From Blastomussa wellsi (lineage: Eukaryota > Cnidaria > Anthozoa > Scleractinia > Plerogyridae): a stretch of DNA of 64,000 nucleotides. Each line of letters opens with the position of its first letter. The first letter of the stretch is position 1. Under the pieces are notes generated by a model that made no database searches, was not told where the DNA came from, and saw nothing but the letters and a program-made list of their open reading frames with translations. The stretch lies in NCBI GenBank assembly GCA_947652115.1, contig OX393569.1, positions 10,525,144-10,589,143 on the forward strand, read 5' to 3'. Positions 9,506-22,050 of the stretch are shown here, piece by piece. The translations under genes were made by a program, and so were the position numbers.

Positions 9506-10330
9506 TCAGTGGGAAGTATAACAATATAATTTGGTTTTATCAACTGGGTTGATAATGTGAATTGGCCACCGTAAAGAGATTCAAGAGCTGGCGTTTCGAG
9601 CATTTGCCCTTCATTGGAGCGAATCAAGGAATTGTAAGTCGTGTGTTGTTTATATACAGAAAGATGGAGCTTCGCTATTGGTTGGTACCTGGTAACATGA
9701 AAACAACGGAATAAATTAGTTGAATGAAAAGCGTTCATTGATACCATTAAGATTAAGAGTGCCAAATTGAAAAATAAATTTTTGTTTACTTGGCCGTGGG
9801 TACAGCCACTTCTGATTGGCCAGTTTCGGATGTTGTCAAAACAAATGATCGAAAGTTCAGAGAAATTTAATTCGTCAGCTAAAGGAAAAGACAGCAGTTG
9901 TAGTTGTGCGATCCACAGTTCATCAAGAAATCTGGTCCTTTGGATAAGGCAGGCTTGGGAAGAAATTATATGGGAGAGAGGGAATCGTTAAAAACATGTG
10001 CGTTGAACGCTTTGCAAACCCATCTGAAAGACGGGTTTGCATGACGTCTCGACCATTGTTTACGAAATGGCGTCTTTCACAACTAAGAAATATCTCACTT
10101 TCTTCGTTTTCGACTCATATTGCAGGGTCCTTCGAACCTTTGGCGTCTTTTTAAATGAATGACTCGACCTGTTTTGAATGGGTGAAATTTCCTTAAACGG
10201 CTGACACAAGCTTGTTTAACAAAATAATTGTTTGAATTCACCATCGGCAAAACCCATGCCATTCGCAGGTATGTTGAGTTTTTTGCACAGGAAACACGAG
10301 CTGTTTGCACGTATGTTCTGTTCCGTTTGT
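9460..10330. other. Gene-free sbno intron sequence
   Basis: No ORF with recognisable similarity, no RNA gene and no clear inverted repeat seen. Presumed unique or ancient repeat DNA within the strawberry notch intron. Confidence 0.4.
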
Positions 10331-11485
10331 ATGGATAACCCAAGTCGTTCACACATATGTTAATATTATTTCCCGCACAGGTAACCCAAGTCGTTCACAC
10401 ATGTGACCTCTCACACAAAAACGTTCCTAACGGATAGCCGTTCCGAAGCTGTTTATTACCCGTTTGAATGGATTTCAATGCCGTTCGAATGGCTCGAGCA
10501 CCCGTTCGAAAAAATTCACCAGTCGTTCCGGCATGAGCTCGGATTTTATTCACCAAAACATTGCGTGAAAGTTTTAGTGAGTTACGTTAAAAATATTGGC
10601 CGCAACTCTTTCCTGGTGCAGATTAAACCCTTATGCAGTTAAGTTGTCAAAAATGGCTTTGCTTTGCTAAACCATCGGAATAAAAAACAAAAACAAATGT
10701 TTCAATAACTTTATGCTCAGCGGGCCGCCAACACTGCCGCGAATTATTTTTGTCTGGCTGACTCGGCTGTAAATGAAAATCAAGTTTCTGAAAATCATTC
10801 AATTTTATCCTCTTGAAAAACGCACAAGGCTTGAAATTAAACTTTTGCTATATAAGCGATATAAAGTTAAATTTGACCAAATTTGTCACGCATATTAAAA
10901 TAGCTATTTATTTCTCGCCAATACACTTCCGTGATCACTCGTGTGAAACGCCACCTGACGTTGCGTCAAACTTTGAAATTTGACAAACACACAACGTTTG
11001 ATACCCAATTAGAACATTTTTTTTCAGACGTGTTTCACTGATTAGATGTAACCGACATGGGGGATACTCCTTTTGAATGCGTCGAAAGTCGAGTCGACTC
11101 GAGTTTCGACAAGTTTCAAGTGATCTTTTTACAGATTGTGTCAATACATGGCAAATTATATGCAAATTCAACAAGGCCGACAAATTGGCACGCTTGTCTG
11201 GACATTATTCTATTTGTCACGAAAAGCAGTCGGCACGTCGTGGGAAATGCCTTGACTATAAATTGTAAAGGAAAAGCATTGCCCACTCAACGGCAGTACT
11301 CTGACCAGCGAGATGTTTTTCATTGAGGAAATGGTTACGTGACATCGTCAGATCGTGTGCTTTTTTTGAGCATTAGAACGGCTAACCATTAGGAACGTTT
11401 TCGCGTGAGAGGTCGCACATGTTAACATTTCCTGCACGGGTAGTGAACGGGTTGTGCACGGAATTCCGTCCGAAAATGGAAAGTC
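10330..11485. repeat. Long-inverted-repeat element, about 1.15 kb
   Basis: The stretch around 10380-10450 (CACATGTGACCTCTCACACA, then AACGTTCCTAACGG) returns inverted at about 11365-11480. The roughly 100-base arms are imperfect. The interior holds no recognisable protein. Likely a non-autonomous DNA transposon; exact ends not resolved. Confidence 0.5.
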
Positions 11486-11746
11486 TCTCTTGTACGTTTT
11501 CGCGTGAGAGGTCACAAATACTTTGCAGACTACCAGGCTTCCCTTGGTTATAGATATCGCTGCCATCGGTGCTTAAGTTCCCTATTGACCAACCAAGTGA
11601 AGTCCATTTACCGGTACCTAAAATACTCCATTTCTTACAATCGCTTTATTTGAATGCAACTAAAATCTCTTGACTATTCCCCACTTAGGTGCCCAACACA
11701 CACTAAAATAAACAGTAAAATTATTGTTAGTAGTGCATTAATGTAC

Positions 11747-11789
11747 CTTGTTTCCACCACTGGATCAGGATGACGACGTCCTTTCCGTA
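11747..11789 (-). CDS. sbno: strawberry notch exon 4 (last sbno exon in the window)
   Basis: A 43-base exon with acceptor TTTCAG and donor AAG|GTACAT on the minus strand. Joined to the leftover base of exon 3 it reads a leucine followed by RKGRRHPDPVVET, matching the strongly conserved strawberry notch motif just before the helicase-like domain. It leaves two bases (AG), which fit the serine that follows in the family. No further sbno exon was found between here and position 1, so the next exon is left of the window, beyond the endogenous virus. Confidence 0.78.
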
Positions 11790-12344
11790 CTGAAATATAA
11801 TACAATGTCTGATAAGCAGTAGTTGGCAACACCTTGAACAAAGCTTTTAGCTGGCTAGCTCAGCAGCTAGTAACAAGTTTAATATCCCAAAACAAGATTG
11901 TCACATAGCTTAAAACTACATGTACCATAAGTGGAGTTACAGACAGAATAACACACAAACGAGGATCCTGGCAAGATTCTTGGTGGGAGCCAGGATCCCG
12001 CCAGGGAGGCAGTTTTCTCGCTGGGAAGCATGGCGGGAATTTTTCCCGGACAGGATCCTAGCAGGAATCTTACCTAGAATTCTATTCTCACTGGGATGCC
12101 ACAAGGAAAAACTTTCCATGCGGATCAGTGTTTAGCAACTGCTAAACCTGAATAGTAGTCAAAGATGAATATTGTTATACTAACATTTCACAATAAACCT
12201 GAAGTTTAACTTTTTAACACTTATTAGACAATCGATAATTTTTGACATCATTTCCGTGGTCTTTGAGAGTGCAGTCCATGAACACATGTGGTCAATTTGT
12301 AATAAATATCTCTTCTTAAGATAAAAAAATAATTAAATCCAATA

Positions 12345-12655
12345 ATACAAAATGAAAGTAACACTAATAAATTAAAGAATGTCCAACAGTAGCAATTAAG
12401 CAGATACGGTTTGTATGCGAATGCAGCCATAACACTTCTGGAACAAAGACCTGAAAAGAAAATTTCAGGCACTGAACGGGATTCGAACCCACAGCCTCTG
12501 CGTTACCGGTGCAGTGCTCTACCAACTGAGCTATCAAAGCCACATGAGAGTGGCCGAATGTGGGTTAGCCCTTAAAGTGGACGAAATACCTGGCAGGTGT
12601 GGTGAATAATAAATTGAAGAATGTCCAACAGTTGCAATTAAGCAGATAAAATACC
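12345..12655 (-). repeat. tRNA-derived SINE (Thr-like head), copy 1
   Basis: The minus strand from 12541 reads a tRNA-like head with D-arm, GGT anticodon and GGTTCGAATCCC T-arm, but a poorly pairing acceptor stem. Flanking body sequence (GAATGTCCAACAGT, GCAATTAAGCAGATA, CTGAAAAGAAAATTTCAG) is shared with the copy at 14.4 kb, showing this is a dispersed SINE rather than a tRNA gene. Confidence 0.75.
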
Positions 12656-12959
12656 AGTGCTTGTATTCAGTTCGGAAACAATTGTGTGAATAAAAAAGAT
12701 ATGTGTGTGCGACGTATCGCATCGATCGTTCGAGCTACCCTTTAGAAAAATATCGTCAGCCGTTCAAACAGCTGGAGCTAACTGTTCGAAATAGATTGCC
12801 AGTCGTTCAAACAGTCGGAGTAATCCGTTCAAAAATGATCAGCAGCCATTCGAGGTTTAAAATAGCACTTTGTAAAGTATTCACAGGCGGTCACGTTACG
12901 GACTTGCTTTTGTTTACAACTCAAACACCACGAGAATAGTCCTGATTCTCTTTCTTCTC

Positions 12960-14140
12960 CTCAGCCGCGGAGTCAGGTAGTTTACCTCTTCACTTTGACA
13001 ACATTCGATTATATTATATTATTATTATATTCACTTCATTCAGGACTTGGATTTCAGTTCAAGAAGTCTCAAGATCTAGACATGATTGTTTCAGTCTTTG
13101 ACAATATGCAAATATCAAGCGTTTTGCATTGAGGTCTGAAGATATCTCCCATGGGAATACACTGTCGTCTCATTCAAACCCATCGAAATTACAGAGAAAG
13201 CTTTTTTCTCTTTTACAAATATCGCCTTCGTTTACCGTTTTCCTTTTCTTCAGCAATTTTTATTCTCACTCTTCAAACTGAAAGCTTCTTCCGTCTTCAT
13301 GGTGCGTGGGACTGGCGCATGATGAATTCATTTGTCAATGAAATTGACAAGTGAAACTTGACACTCGATACTTTCAGACAATCACACATTCAAGAACTTC
13401 AAGCGTTAAGAGTTCCGAGCTGATTTGATTCGTGTGAACTTTATCCCAAATCCTCATTTCAAAAACAGACTATTTCTGTTGCAATAAGACTTGGGCACTA
13501 TTTAGATTTAGAATGCAAGATATCACATGTTTTAGCATGTGCCGCGACGCTATCCATGCCGACAACTTGGCGCTCGCTCTTTTATTTACATTTTCTCGCA
13601 GTGAAGTATACAAGACATCATCGGCACATTTCCTCTTTGCTTATTTAACTGTTAACTGTGTTTTGTTGGTTATGGCCTATCTGAATCTAAACAACTAATA
13701 AAAGTAAACAGATGTTTCTGTGTCAAAAACGTCAAACCAGCCCGATTCTCAGACATCCCAGGTCAATTGCTGTATCTTGATTTTTCGCTGCCTCGAATAC
13801 TGAACCAGTCTATTTCTAAGTTCATGCTTTCTCCAGGAGGCTCTCGAATACAAAAGTAATAATAAAGCAACGGGCCGTGGTATCGTCATAAATCGAAATA
13901 AAAGCTATTAAATCAAGCGGCAACTTTACGAGAATTCAAGCCGCATGAGCTTAAATAATTCCGAGATGATAAACTTGTTGAATCGGAAATTTGGTAGCTA
14001 CAAGAATTAATAATTACGATTGAAAATGTCACAGAATACTCTTGCGTCGACGCCGATGGCATTTCATCAGAAGATAATATTCATCATTCACACAAACATG
14101 TTTGTTGTCAAACAAATCGACGCCAGTGGAATTCTGAAAG
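12960..14140. other. Gene-free sbno intron sequence
   Basis: Contains a short ATT-rich microsatellite at about 13010-13032. Small ORFs show no recognisable domain. No structured RNA or element ends were seen. Confidence 0.4.
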
Positions 14141-14224
14141 CCTGAAGTTAACCTTTGCTTTGCGACAGTTTGAGTACCGTAACCTTTTTCGTCGATTTGG
14201 CATCGCGCTGCCAACAAGTGTTAA

Positions 14225-14371
14225 ATTATACACCAGCTTCTCACGCGTAATATATTCCATACTGAACGCTTCAGTGAATCTTGAGAGAAACGAGAAGATT
14301 CTCGAGAGAAATGAGACGAGTTTCGAGAGAAACAAGATGGAGAGGTGGTAACTTACATTTGAGCGGTACTG
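14225..14371. repeat. Solo Tc1-like terminal region
   Basis: Ends with AACTTACATTTGAGCGGTACTG followed by TA, the same terminal repeat (inverted) as at 17650. Inside are repeated TCTCGAGAGAAA units, also found in the other ends of this family at 17.7 and 22.95 kb. No matching left end was found nearby. Confidence 0.6.
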
Positions 14372-14375
14372 TATA

Positions 14376-14755
14376 TGCAAATGCAGCCATAACACTACTG
14401 GAACAAAGACCTTAAAAGAAAATTTCAGGCTTTGAACGGGATTCGAACCCACGGCCTCTGCGTTACCGGTGCAGTGCTCTACCAATTGAGCTATCAAAGC
14501 CACATGAGAGTGGCCAAATGTGGGTTAGCCCTGAAATACCTGGCAGGGCATGGTGAATAATGAATTAAAGAATGTCCAACAGTAGCAATTAAGCAGATAC
14601 GGTTATATGTGAATGCAGCCATAACACTACTGGAACAAAGACCTGAAAAGAAAATTTCAGTCTGAATTTTCAGCCTAAAATTTTCTTTTCAGGTCTTTGT
14701 TCCAGTACTGTTATGGCTGCATTCACATATAAACCGTATCTGAAAGTAACACTGT
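14376..14755 (-). repeat. tRNA-Thr-derived SINE with terminal palindrome
   Basis: SINE copy around the tRNA-like head. Its right end is a near-perfect palindrome at about 14597-14745: the segment GCAGCCATAACACTACTGGA with its flank is repeated inverted after a short spacer. It ends 15 bases or less from sbno exon 3. Confidence 0.68.
14428..14500 (-). tRNA. tRNA-Thr(GGT)-like sequence, head of a SINE
   Basis: Folds as a full 73-base cloverleaf: acceptor GCTTTGA/TCAAAGC (7 pairs), D-stem GCTC/GAGC, anticodon loop CCGGTAA with anticodon GGT, and T-loop TTCGAAT. Odd points are C instead of T at position 33 and an A-C mismatch closing the anticodon stem. Because it shares flanking body sequence with the copy at 12.5 kb, it is most likely the promoter-bearing head of a SINE and not a functional tRNA. 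Confidence 0.5.
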
Positions 14756-14760
14756 CTTAC

Positions 14761-14854
14761 ATTTACTAGGAACATATTCTGCGTAAGTATCTGTATGACC
14801 TAGTTCTTCTTCCTCTTCTTCATCTTCACTCACATGGTTCACAGTTTCCTTTTT
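14761..14854 (-). CDS. sbno: strawberry notch exon 3
   Basis: A 94-base exon, acceptor ATTTCAG and donor AAAT|GTAAGA on the minus strand. It reads a lysine-rich start, an acidic run (SEDEEEEEEL) and HTDTYAEYVPSK, the conserved strawberry notch segment upstream of the helicase-like core. It enters in phase 0 and leaves one base, which joins exon 4 in frame. A SINE palindrome ends just beyond the donor side. Confidence 0.8.
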
Positions 14855-14859
14855 CTGAA

Positions 14860-16255
14860 ATGACAGTTATTCAAATCAAGCAATACTAATTACAAACACA
14901 ACAGTTGTTAAATGACCAAGACCCTACCATGTGACTGCGAATTACTGCCTATAATGGACTGCTCATGCGCATTACTGTCCAACACTCATTTTGCTATGAA
15001 TAATAATTTGCTCAAGCGTGGTTGTGTCCAATTCCGGAAAAAAAGGCAACTTGTTTTCCAGAGTTGAGAGAACTTGCCTAGGAGACTCAAAAAAACAGTG
15101 GGAATACAAAGAAGGAAACAAAAATTTCCTTTGGCATTATCTGAAAGATGGAGAATTGGGTAAAGAATAGCTCATATTGTTGAATTTGAAGTTGTGGTAA
15201 TTGATCTGCTTGCCATTGACAAATCACGATATAATTATTTATTACGTTATAATTATTACGTTTCTTTGCTTCACCTTGTTTCTGGTAACATGTTGGAAAA
15301 CCAAACGAGATACCTAGCCTTTTCTTTACAACTGTAACAATACATCTCTGTTGCGCTGAAATTGTATGTTTTGGCTTTTCAGTATAATACTTAATACTGT
15401 ATACTCTACACGAGCACAAAATTACATAAAATTGGCTTTGGAGCTGATGATTAATGCACTTTCTGTAAAGCTGAACAAGAACGTTTCAACTGAATCATTT
15501 TCTATATCAATGCCCTTACATCAGGGAATTTTAAAATATTTTGAATCACACTGGTAACTTTTATCGAATGAGATAGTTCACCTTAATTTGCAAAACACTC
15601 TATTTGGACCACTAACTTAGACATTATCAGAAAACTAATTCAATCCATTGGTAAAGTTAGGTCGTTCCATTCAGTCTGTTTGTTATGTCCACGGTGCTTA
15701 TGAGCCACAGTATCAACTGGGACTCTACTTTCTGTTTGACCTACAGCACTAACTATTTTCCACGGCTGACTTTGGAAAGCTGGTTTACTAACAGAATCCT
15801 CTAAACAGAAGTCAACAACTACTGGCACCATACAAACGACTAATTCATGACATGGGCATAACAAACAGTCCGAAATAGAATGACCTAACTTTACTGACCC
15901 ATTGAAACCGACCTATCAAGACCGACGACATCAACTTCTTCCGTCTTACAGCCAATAACATCACAGCAAAACTGAACAGTCAGTTTTCACAAACCAGACT
16001 TATAACATTCGACTGACAAACTCTTCAAACATCAGTCACTGTCACCAACAATAGTCCTTCTCGTACCCTCATCCAGACAATCACACTACATGATCAGTCA
16101 TTTTAGTTTAATTCACAAAACATAATAATTGTAAACATACTAAAATTATTTCTTTTAGCCTTACTGTCAATCAATCAGTGCTCCGTTTTACAGGAATTTA
16201 AAGCTAATTACACCCCTGTAAAGCTACACAGAATGGAAAGAAGTCAAAACAAGGA
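14860..16255. other. Gene-free sbno intron sequence
   Basis: No recognisable protein, RNA or element end was seen. Some ORFs of 60-110 codons occur, without family motifs. Confidence 0.4.
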
Positions 16256-16264
16256 TGTGAGATC

Positions 16265-16434
16265 CAGGGGTTTCAAAACAAGGCGACGACTGCAGGAGTT
16301 CCACCAGCTACTTGACTATTATGCCACCGGCTACTCTAGTCATAGCAATCAGCTTGTGACCCAAAAGTTCACCTATAACAGCTGCCTACTCTTTCAGTCG
16401 ACGACACCTACTTCAATACATTTTTAAATCCCTG
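16265..16434. mobile_element. 170 bp MITE, 6 bp duplication GAGATC (copy 1)
   Basis: Inverted ends CAGGGGTTTCAAAA / TTTTTAAATCCCTG and identical flanks GAGATC (16259-16264 and 16435-16440). A second copy of exactly the same length lies at 45860-46029 with a different 6-base duplication, GCTGCC. Confidence 0.86.
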
Positions 16435-16633
16435 GAGATCACACCTGGGAATCTAACTCGAGACCCCTAACAAAGAAGGCAACACACTGACCAACTGTGC
16501 CATCCTTGCTCAATAAGTAAATTCATGTATGTTTTAAGGTACTGAGTGGAAAGAAGGTAACCATGAATCTTAAGAATCTTGTCTACATTTATATTTAAAA
16601 GGCATTTTTAGTCAGCGAATGCCTGCATAATTT

Positions 16634-16873
16634 TTGTTTCCTTCAACTTTTTCACACAGACTGAAAATGCGAAAAGCAACACCAAAATACATTCAAATTA
16701 TCAAGTTATTATCCAGGATGCTGGACAAGAATGCATGTGATATGTTTCCAGACCTTCCCTTCCGTCGAAAACCAAACATCAAATTTGGAATTACCAAAGA
16801 AAGTTACTTTTTATTTGATGAAAATAATTCTTATCTACATAAGAAATCAAAATTCAAGCTGAACAACAAATAA
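16634..16873 (+). other. Unidentified ORF of 79 codons
   Basis: Reads a lysine-rich protein (KATPKYIQIIKLLSRMLDKN). Composition is protein-like but no domain is recognised; following frames contain cysteine pairs near 17010-17060. Possibly a decayed transposon gene, or chance. Confidence 0.2.
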
Positions 16874-17461
16874 ACAGCTGGTTGAAAGGTGCCGACAAGT
16901 GTGACAATGTATCAGACATTTTCTCAACTCTGACAGTGTTTTGACAAATGTAAACATTTTTTGAAACTACTGTATACTCAGACAAAGTGAAGATACTATT
17001 CAAACAATGTTTTACTGAATGTAGATCATGTATAAAACAGACAAAACAGTCGTGACGAAGTGCCAATACAGATGTCGAGCACAAAATTTCATCATTAAGC
17101 TGCATTAAGACGCACACATGAAGGAAAAGTCAATCAAGTAAATCAATACAGGTCAAACAAAAATTGCCCACTGAGCACTAAAAAATATTAAAATCCAGTC
17201 GCACACCTCCCATGCTTATCTCACCCAAAAACATAAACCAAATGAAAATATCCACTGAACGATTTTTAATGTGCATGACAATCTTCAATGTTCAAAACTT
17301 TCCACTTGAGTTTTCAACATTATAAGATGTCATTTCTATGGTCTATAAGATTGTAGAAAATGTGTCAGGTTTGTTAGTTATAGTGTGGACTCCCAGAGTG
17401 CCTACCTGCACAGAGAAAAATGAAATAATCAGACTATAAAATAGAGTTCAAGGAAGCTCAC

Positions 17462-17516
17462 CTCAACAACATCATTCAAACTTACATCACTGTTTGACCA
17501 CAACCTTGAAACATCC
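17462..17516 (-). CDS. sbno: strawberry notch exon 2
   Basis: A 55-base exon with acceptor TTTTTAG and donor GAG|GTGAGC on the minus strand. Its first base completes a lysine codon with the two bases left from exon 1, then reads DVSRLWSNSDVSLNDVVE and ends in phase 0, exactly what exon 3 needs. The sequence itself is poorly conserved in the family, so the exon is supported mainly by splice sites and by phase on both sides. Confidence 0.65.
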
Positions 17517-17799
17517 CTAAAAATGAAGAAACAAAGGACAATAAGTATCTCCTGTCCATCTTAAGTCCTAAAGAGTGAATTTTCCATGTTCCTAGTTACA
17601 GCGTGACGCACCTTAGTATGGCCACCCAACAAACTTTTTTGACAAGTTACAGTACCGCTCAAATGTAAGTTGACAGTCCCTCACATCTCGATCCTCACGT
17701 CTCGAGACTCAAAACTCGATTCTCGAAAATTTTGAGAATTTAGTCTCAAGAGGAGAATTTCGAGAATGGAGTTTCGAGTCCCGAGTCAAGAAAGTTAAT

Positions 17800-18700
17800 G
17801 AGCTTGTCGCTTGACTGATCTCTCAAGAAATAAATGGCTCAAACAGGCCAAACTTTCAAGTGTTGTACACTTGATCGAACGTGCAAACACCACCAGACTA
17901 CATGTATCGTCTCTCTTGTCACGCTTAGAAAACATGCACTTTGGAAATGACCAATGTACTTGGAACATTTTTCCACGGTTAGTCGCTCCTCCCACAACCT
18001 TGTCATTCCATTCACAAGTCCTTCCTTGGTCCGCAGCATTACGTTTCTCATGAAGTGCTTCAAGTTGTGCCACAGCAGTTCAATGGGATTCAGGTTGGGC
18101 GATTTGGCAGGCGTTATCCACCAATTGATGCCATTTTCTTCCATGAAGGATCTGGCTCGGCAGCTGGCTCGGGATGCTTTGGTCATCCCTTTACCTTGGG
18201 CTATGCCCATTTGCGATGGAAAGTCATCTTGCTGTGATTTTCCATCATAAATGAACATTCGTCCATGAAAATCTCGTTGTTGAACTGTTTGTTCGCCCAG
18301 AGGCACTTCTAACTGAATTCTCATATTAACTGGTAGTATTTGGTACTAGTTTTCACCCACCCAAGATTCTTTCACAGTCGCTTGACTTTCTAGATAGAAA
18401 ACTGTACTCCAAAACTCCTGAAATATTCTCATCGCCGACAAGGGAGAAGTCATCTCATCGTTTCTCTCCATTTCTGCGTCCATGAAATTCATCACTTTGA
18501 CAGTGACACTTTCTGATGGTCGCCCCGTTTTGGGGACATTTTCAAGTGATTGTCATTCTTGGTATCGCTTTAAAAATTTGATGACACTCCACCTGCTAAT
18601 TTTGAAGTCATACTCTGCAAGAATTCTGACGATTTCAGAAGGGCCTTTACCCTTCGATCAAAGTCTAAGGTTCTAGCTTTATGTTCGTGTATTAGAAAAC
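17800..18700 (-). pseudogene. Tc1/mariner-type transposase, degraded
   Basis: Read on the minus strand. From about 18690 there is a helix-turn-helix-like region (DRRVK, then SRWSVIKFLKRYQE), then TGRPS. The longest open piece (17839-18324) contains a catalytic-domain signature, WWITPAKSPNLNPIELLWHNLKHF, typical of the last acidic residue region of Tc1-like DDE transposases. Internal stops and frame slips show it is dead. Its orientation and position fit the terminal repeat at 17650. Confidence 0.75.
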
Positions 18701-21399
18701 CCTTAACTTTACACCAGTTGAATGCAAAGTGAAACTGAAATGGCAGGGCAGGGCTCAAAATTTCGATTGATTCGGTAGCATTTGCAGGTTTACCTCGGTG
18801 TAAGAACCTGCGACTTTTTTCTTTGTTTTTGAGCTATTGTTTCTGTGTTCTGTGTTGTATCAAGGTTCTTTGTTGTCTTGGTTTTACGTCACTGGTGAGT
18901 CTTATAGGTTCTTACACCCAGGATGAGCCACATTTGCGACCAAATGTGTCTCTTTTGCGACTAAAACTTTCCCTTCAGTCGCAATTTTGCGACCAGTTTT
19001 CAACCACATTAATGATGAAATAAGAATTTGAATTGTTTTGTCTTGCTTGTGAAAGAAATTTGAAAATTTTTGGTCAAGTCAGTCCAATTTATCTTGACAT
19101 TACGTACGCGATTCGCTCAATTAGACGCCATTACAGCAGTTTCTTTGTAAATATGTATCGCTGGTGCACATGGGCACTCCCATTCGCTAAAACAACTCGC
19201 AAAAATAAATAAACATGGCAAATGTGGAGGTTTGCAAGTTTTGTTCATCTCACGCTTGTCCTTGCTTAAAAGATTCAAATATTTCATACTTGACGACTTT
19301 TGCTCAATCATGCTACCCAATATTTAAAGCTACGTACAGCTAAAGCTTAACAAAATGCCTGCAAAAGTACAGTGTATAGAAAAGGTAAAGATACTCATGT
19401 GCTGATTTTATTAGATCCGGTAAGTCAAAGATTGTGTCCTTTCTTGTAGTTTGTCCTCTTTCAACTTGGCTACAAATGTAATTTAATTTCAATGGTTTAA
19501 AAGTTTGAAAATCTACTAAATAGTGTACTGTACAGTGATCGATTAAGATGCCAGCATGCCAGCATGTGATTCATGCATCATCTTAACAGAAATGGAATAA
19601 ACGTTAAGCTTGCGTTGTTGCAGTAACAAAAGCATAGCTTTGTTGATCATTTATAAGCTACATCTTTTTATATAGGATTCTATTAGTATAGAGAATGCAA
19701 TTTAAGATTTTGTATTGAAAGGCTCTCGTTCTGGTGTCAAGAGTGACTCGACCCGGTAGCTGATAAATGTTTTTCCAGTCAATACTACCAGAAATACCAT
19801 ATAACGAATTGAACTTAGATTGAGCTGTAGGAGGGGTATGAGTTTTACCAAGGTGGAACAGATTGATTTTGAAGTCATTCTAATTATAACTTGAACACCA
19901 TCGTCCGAGACAGTTTCGTCAGTTTGATTATCATTCTCTCCATCTTTAAGGAGCAGTTTCCATTCATGCAGAATGGTGCTAAAAATGCCTTGTAGAAGGA
20001 GGTAATCTGACAGGGAGAGATTTTTCTCTCTAAAAGCATCCCAGCATTTTATCTTAGAGTCTTTGAGAGTATGTCTCCTATTTTCACAAAACCTGCTTCC
20101 TTTATTTTCTTATTGTAAACTGACTGCTTATTAATCAGAAGGTTCTGGTTGTTCGAGATAATGTCGTTTAAAACGTCATGTTTTGTAACAGTTATATGAC
20201 CATTGAAGTCACGCCAAGCTTCAAGACATTCTTTGTAAAAAATTGGTAACTTGCAGGGTAGGCACAACAGTATGGTGGCCGACTGTTCTCACAGAAAAAT
20301 TGGGCCAAATTCTTAAATATCCGAAGAAAAAGCGAAGAAAAAACACTTTTTCGTTGAATAAATTTTTTTCTGAAAAATAAAAAAAAATATAAAAAAATAA
20401 AAGACGGTGACGGCCGAGTGTTCTCATAGCCCGCTATATCCATGATCAGCGGTCTAAGCGGAAGCAGTAACTGGGAGCACTATGAACAGATTTAAGTCAG
20501 AATGACTGCGCTATGTTGTGAAAAATCTCTGGCGAAAGAAGATTCTGGACTTCATCTGTTTGTCGGGATTTTCCTGAATATGCTTGGAGTTTGGGAACTT
20601 TGAGCAGAAGGCTAGGAGTTTTCGGTGATATCGATCGAAGAAGTGGAAAGTGTAAAAATGTTGACAAGCCTGCGTGACTCCTACGTGCAGTGACATTTGT
20701 ACTGATTTGCCGTTCCCTTTTCGATTTCGATCTTTCGACCGTTTTCTTGCTTCGCACTTGTTTCCTAAGGGCAATAATTCTGTGTTACGAGGAGGACTAT
20801 GAATAAGAATAGATCCGTTTTAGCGTTGTACAGCAAATGTTAAGAGGTCATAGGGCTGCATGATTTCCGTTGTTATCTGACGCTTTCGTGTACACCTCTA
20901 TAATTTATCATTTGCTGTTACATGTAGTTTATTTTGGATCATATCTAATGCAAGACTTTCTTTTAGCTCTCTAAATTTGCTTTAGAAAGACAAAGTGTGA
21001 GATTTACCATCAGATTTATCTTACTTGCATTATATATTGTGGAGCCGGGCCTGGCTGTTTCATTAAACTATTGCAAGTTAATTATCTTTGTCCGACTAAA
21101 CCAAATACTGCTGTAGCTTTACTTCTTGAAGGCTATTAGTTTGTCTTAGAGAGACGCTGTCTGTCGCCAAGGTTGTTTCTTGCATCAACTCGGACAAGCT
21201 TTTTTCTCTTGAGCTCGGTGTTTAGGTTTCTACCTCCTTTATTCGTCAATGTGACATTCTAGCACCACACGATTAAGCTGTAAATTTGCACGCACAAGTC
21301 TGTTGACTATGTTGCGTGATACGTTTGCCACTACATGGTTTTGTTCAGGCAACGTGACAGTGTAAAAATGTTGACAAGCCTGCGCGACTCTAACATGTC

Positions 21400-21490
21400 A
21401 CCGAGGTTTGGGGGAATAAAACAAAAGATTTTGCATCGAGGCTTAGGGATGAATAAATAATTCCTTTTGTTTTATTCCCCTAAGCCTCGG
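21400..21490. repeat. Short hairpin (GGGGAATAAAACAAAAG / CTTTTGTTTTATTCCCC)
   Basis: Inverted arms around 21409-21440 and 21462-21490 include the GAGGCTTAGG segment. Related in style to the palindrome at 34790-34957. No coding content. Confidence 0.5.
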
Positions 21491-21747
21491 CGCCATGTTA
21501 GAATTTTAATATATTGGAATTGGTCTATTCTACGCGTTTTGCCCAAAAAATGTCGAAAATTTTTGAAACTGGGGAGCGCTGCAGCCCCCCCCCCCCGCCT
21601 CGTACGCCTTTGTTCATATGGGAGCACCCCCCCACCCCCGGTAAACTTGGTTTGACAACACCCCACAAAGCAGAATTTGAAGACCCACTTAGTCGTGTCT
21701 TATTGCACTGGTAAGCCTTTTTGAACCAGTCTTCTGCTCTTCTGCTG

Positions 21748-22050
21748 TGGGAGGCGCAGTGGCCTAATGGTTAGTGCGCTGGACTCTGGATCGGACGGTC
21801 CGGGTTCGAGTCCTGGCCGGGGCACTGCGTTGTGTTCTTGGGCAAGACACTTTACTCTCACAGTGCCTCTCTTCACCCAGGTGTACAAATGGGTACCGGC
21901 GAATTTACTGCTGGGGGTAACCCTGCGATGGACTAGCATCCCATCCAGGGGGGAGTAGAAATACTCTCTGTCGCTTAATGCTTCGGAAACCGGGGATAAG
22001 CTCCGGCCTGATGGGCCACTAGGCCCGACAGCAGACTTACCTTACCTACC
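21748..22050 (+). repeat. tRNA-derived SINE, second family, full-length
   Basis: Head with A-box (TGGCCTAATGGTTAGTGCGC) and B-box (GGGTTCGAGTCC), then a conserved body with GGGCAAGACACTTTACTC, AAATGGGTACCGGCGAA, and GCGATGGACTAGCATCCCATCC. Antisense, partly degraded copies lie at 39185-39435 and 57936-58062, confirming a dispersed family. Confidence 0.8.

Noticed and set aside
12469..12541. Functional tRNA-Thr gene
   Set aside because: Acceptor stem does not pair and the flanks match a dispersed SINE.
14108..14503. 131-codon minus ORF beginning MALIAQLVEHC
   Set aside because: It is a translation of the SINE tRNA head, a common false gene call in coral genomes.
17811..18250. Plus-strand ORFs of 60-98 codons
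   Set aside because: Shadows of the Tc1-like transposase on the minus strand.
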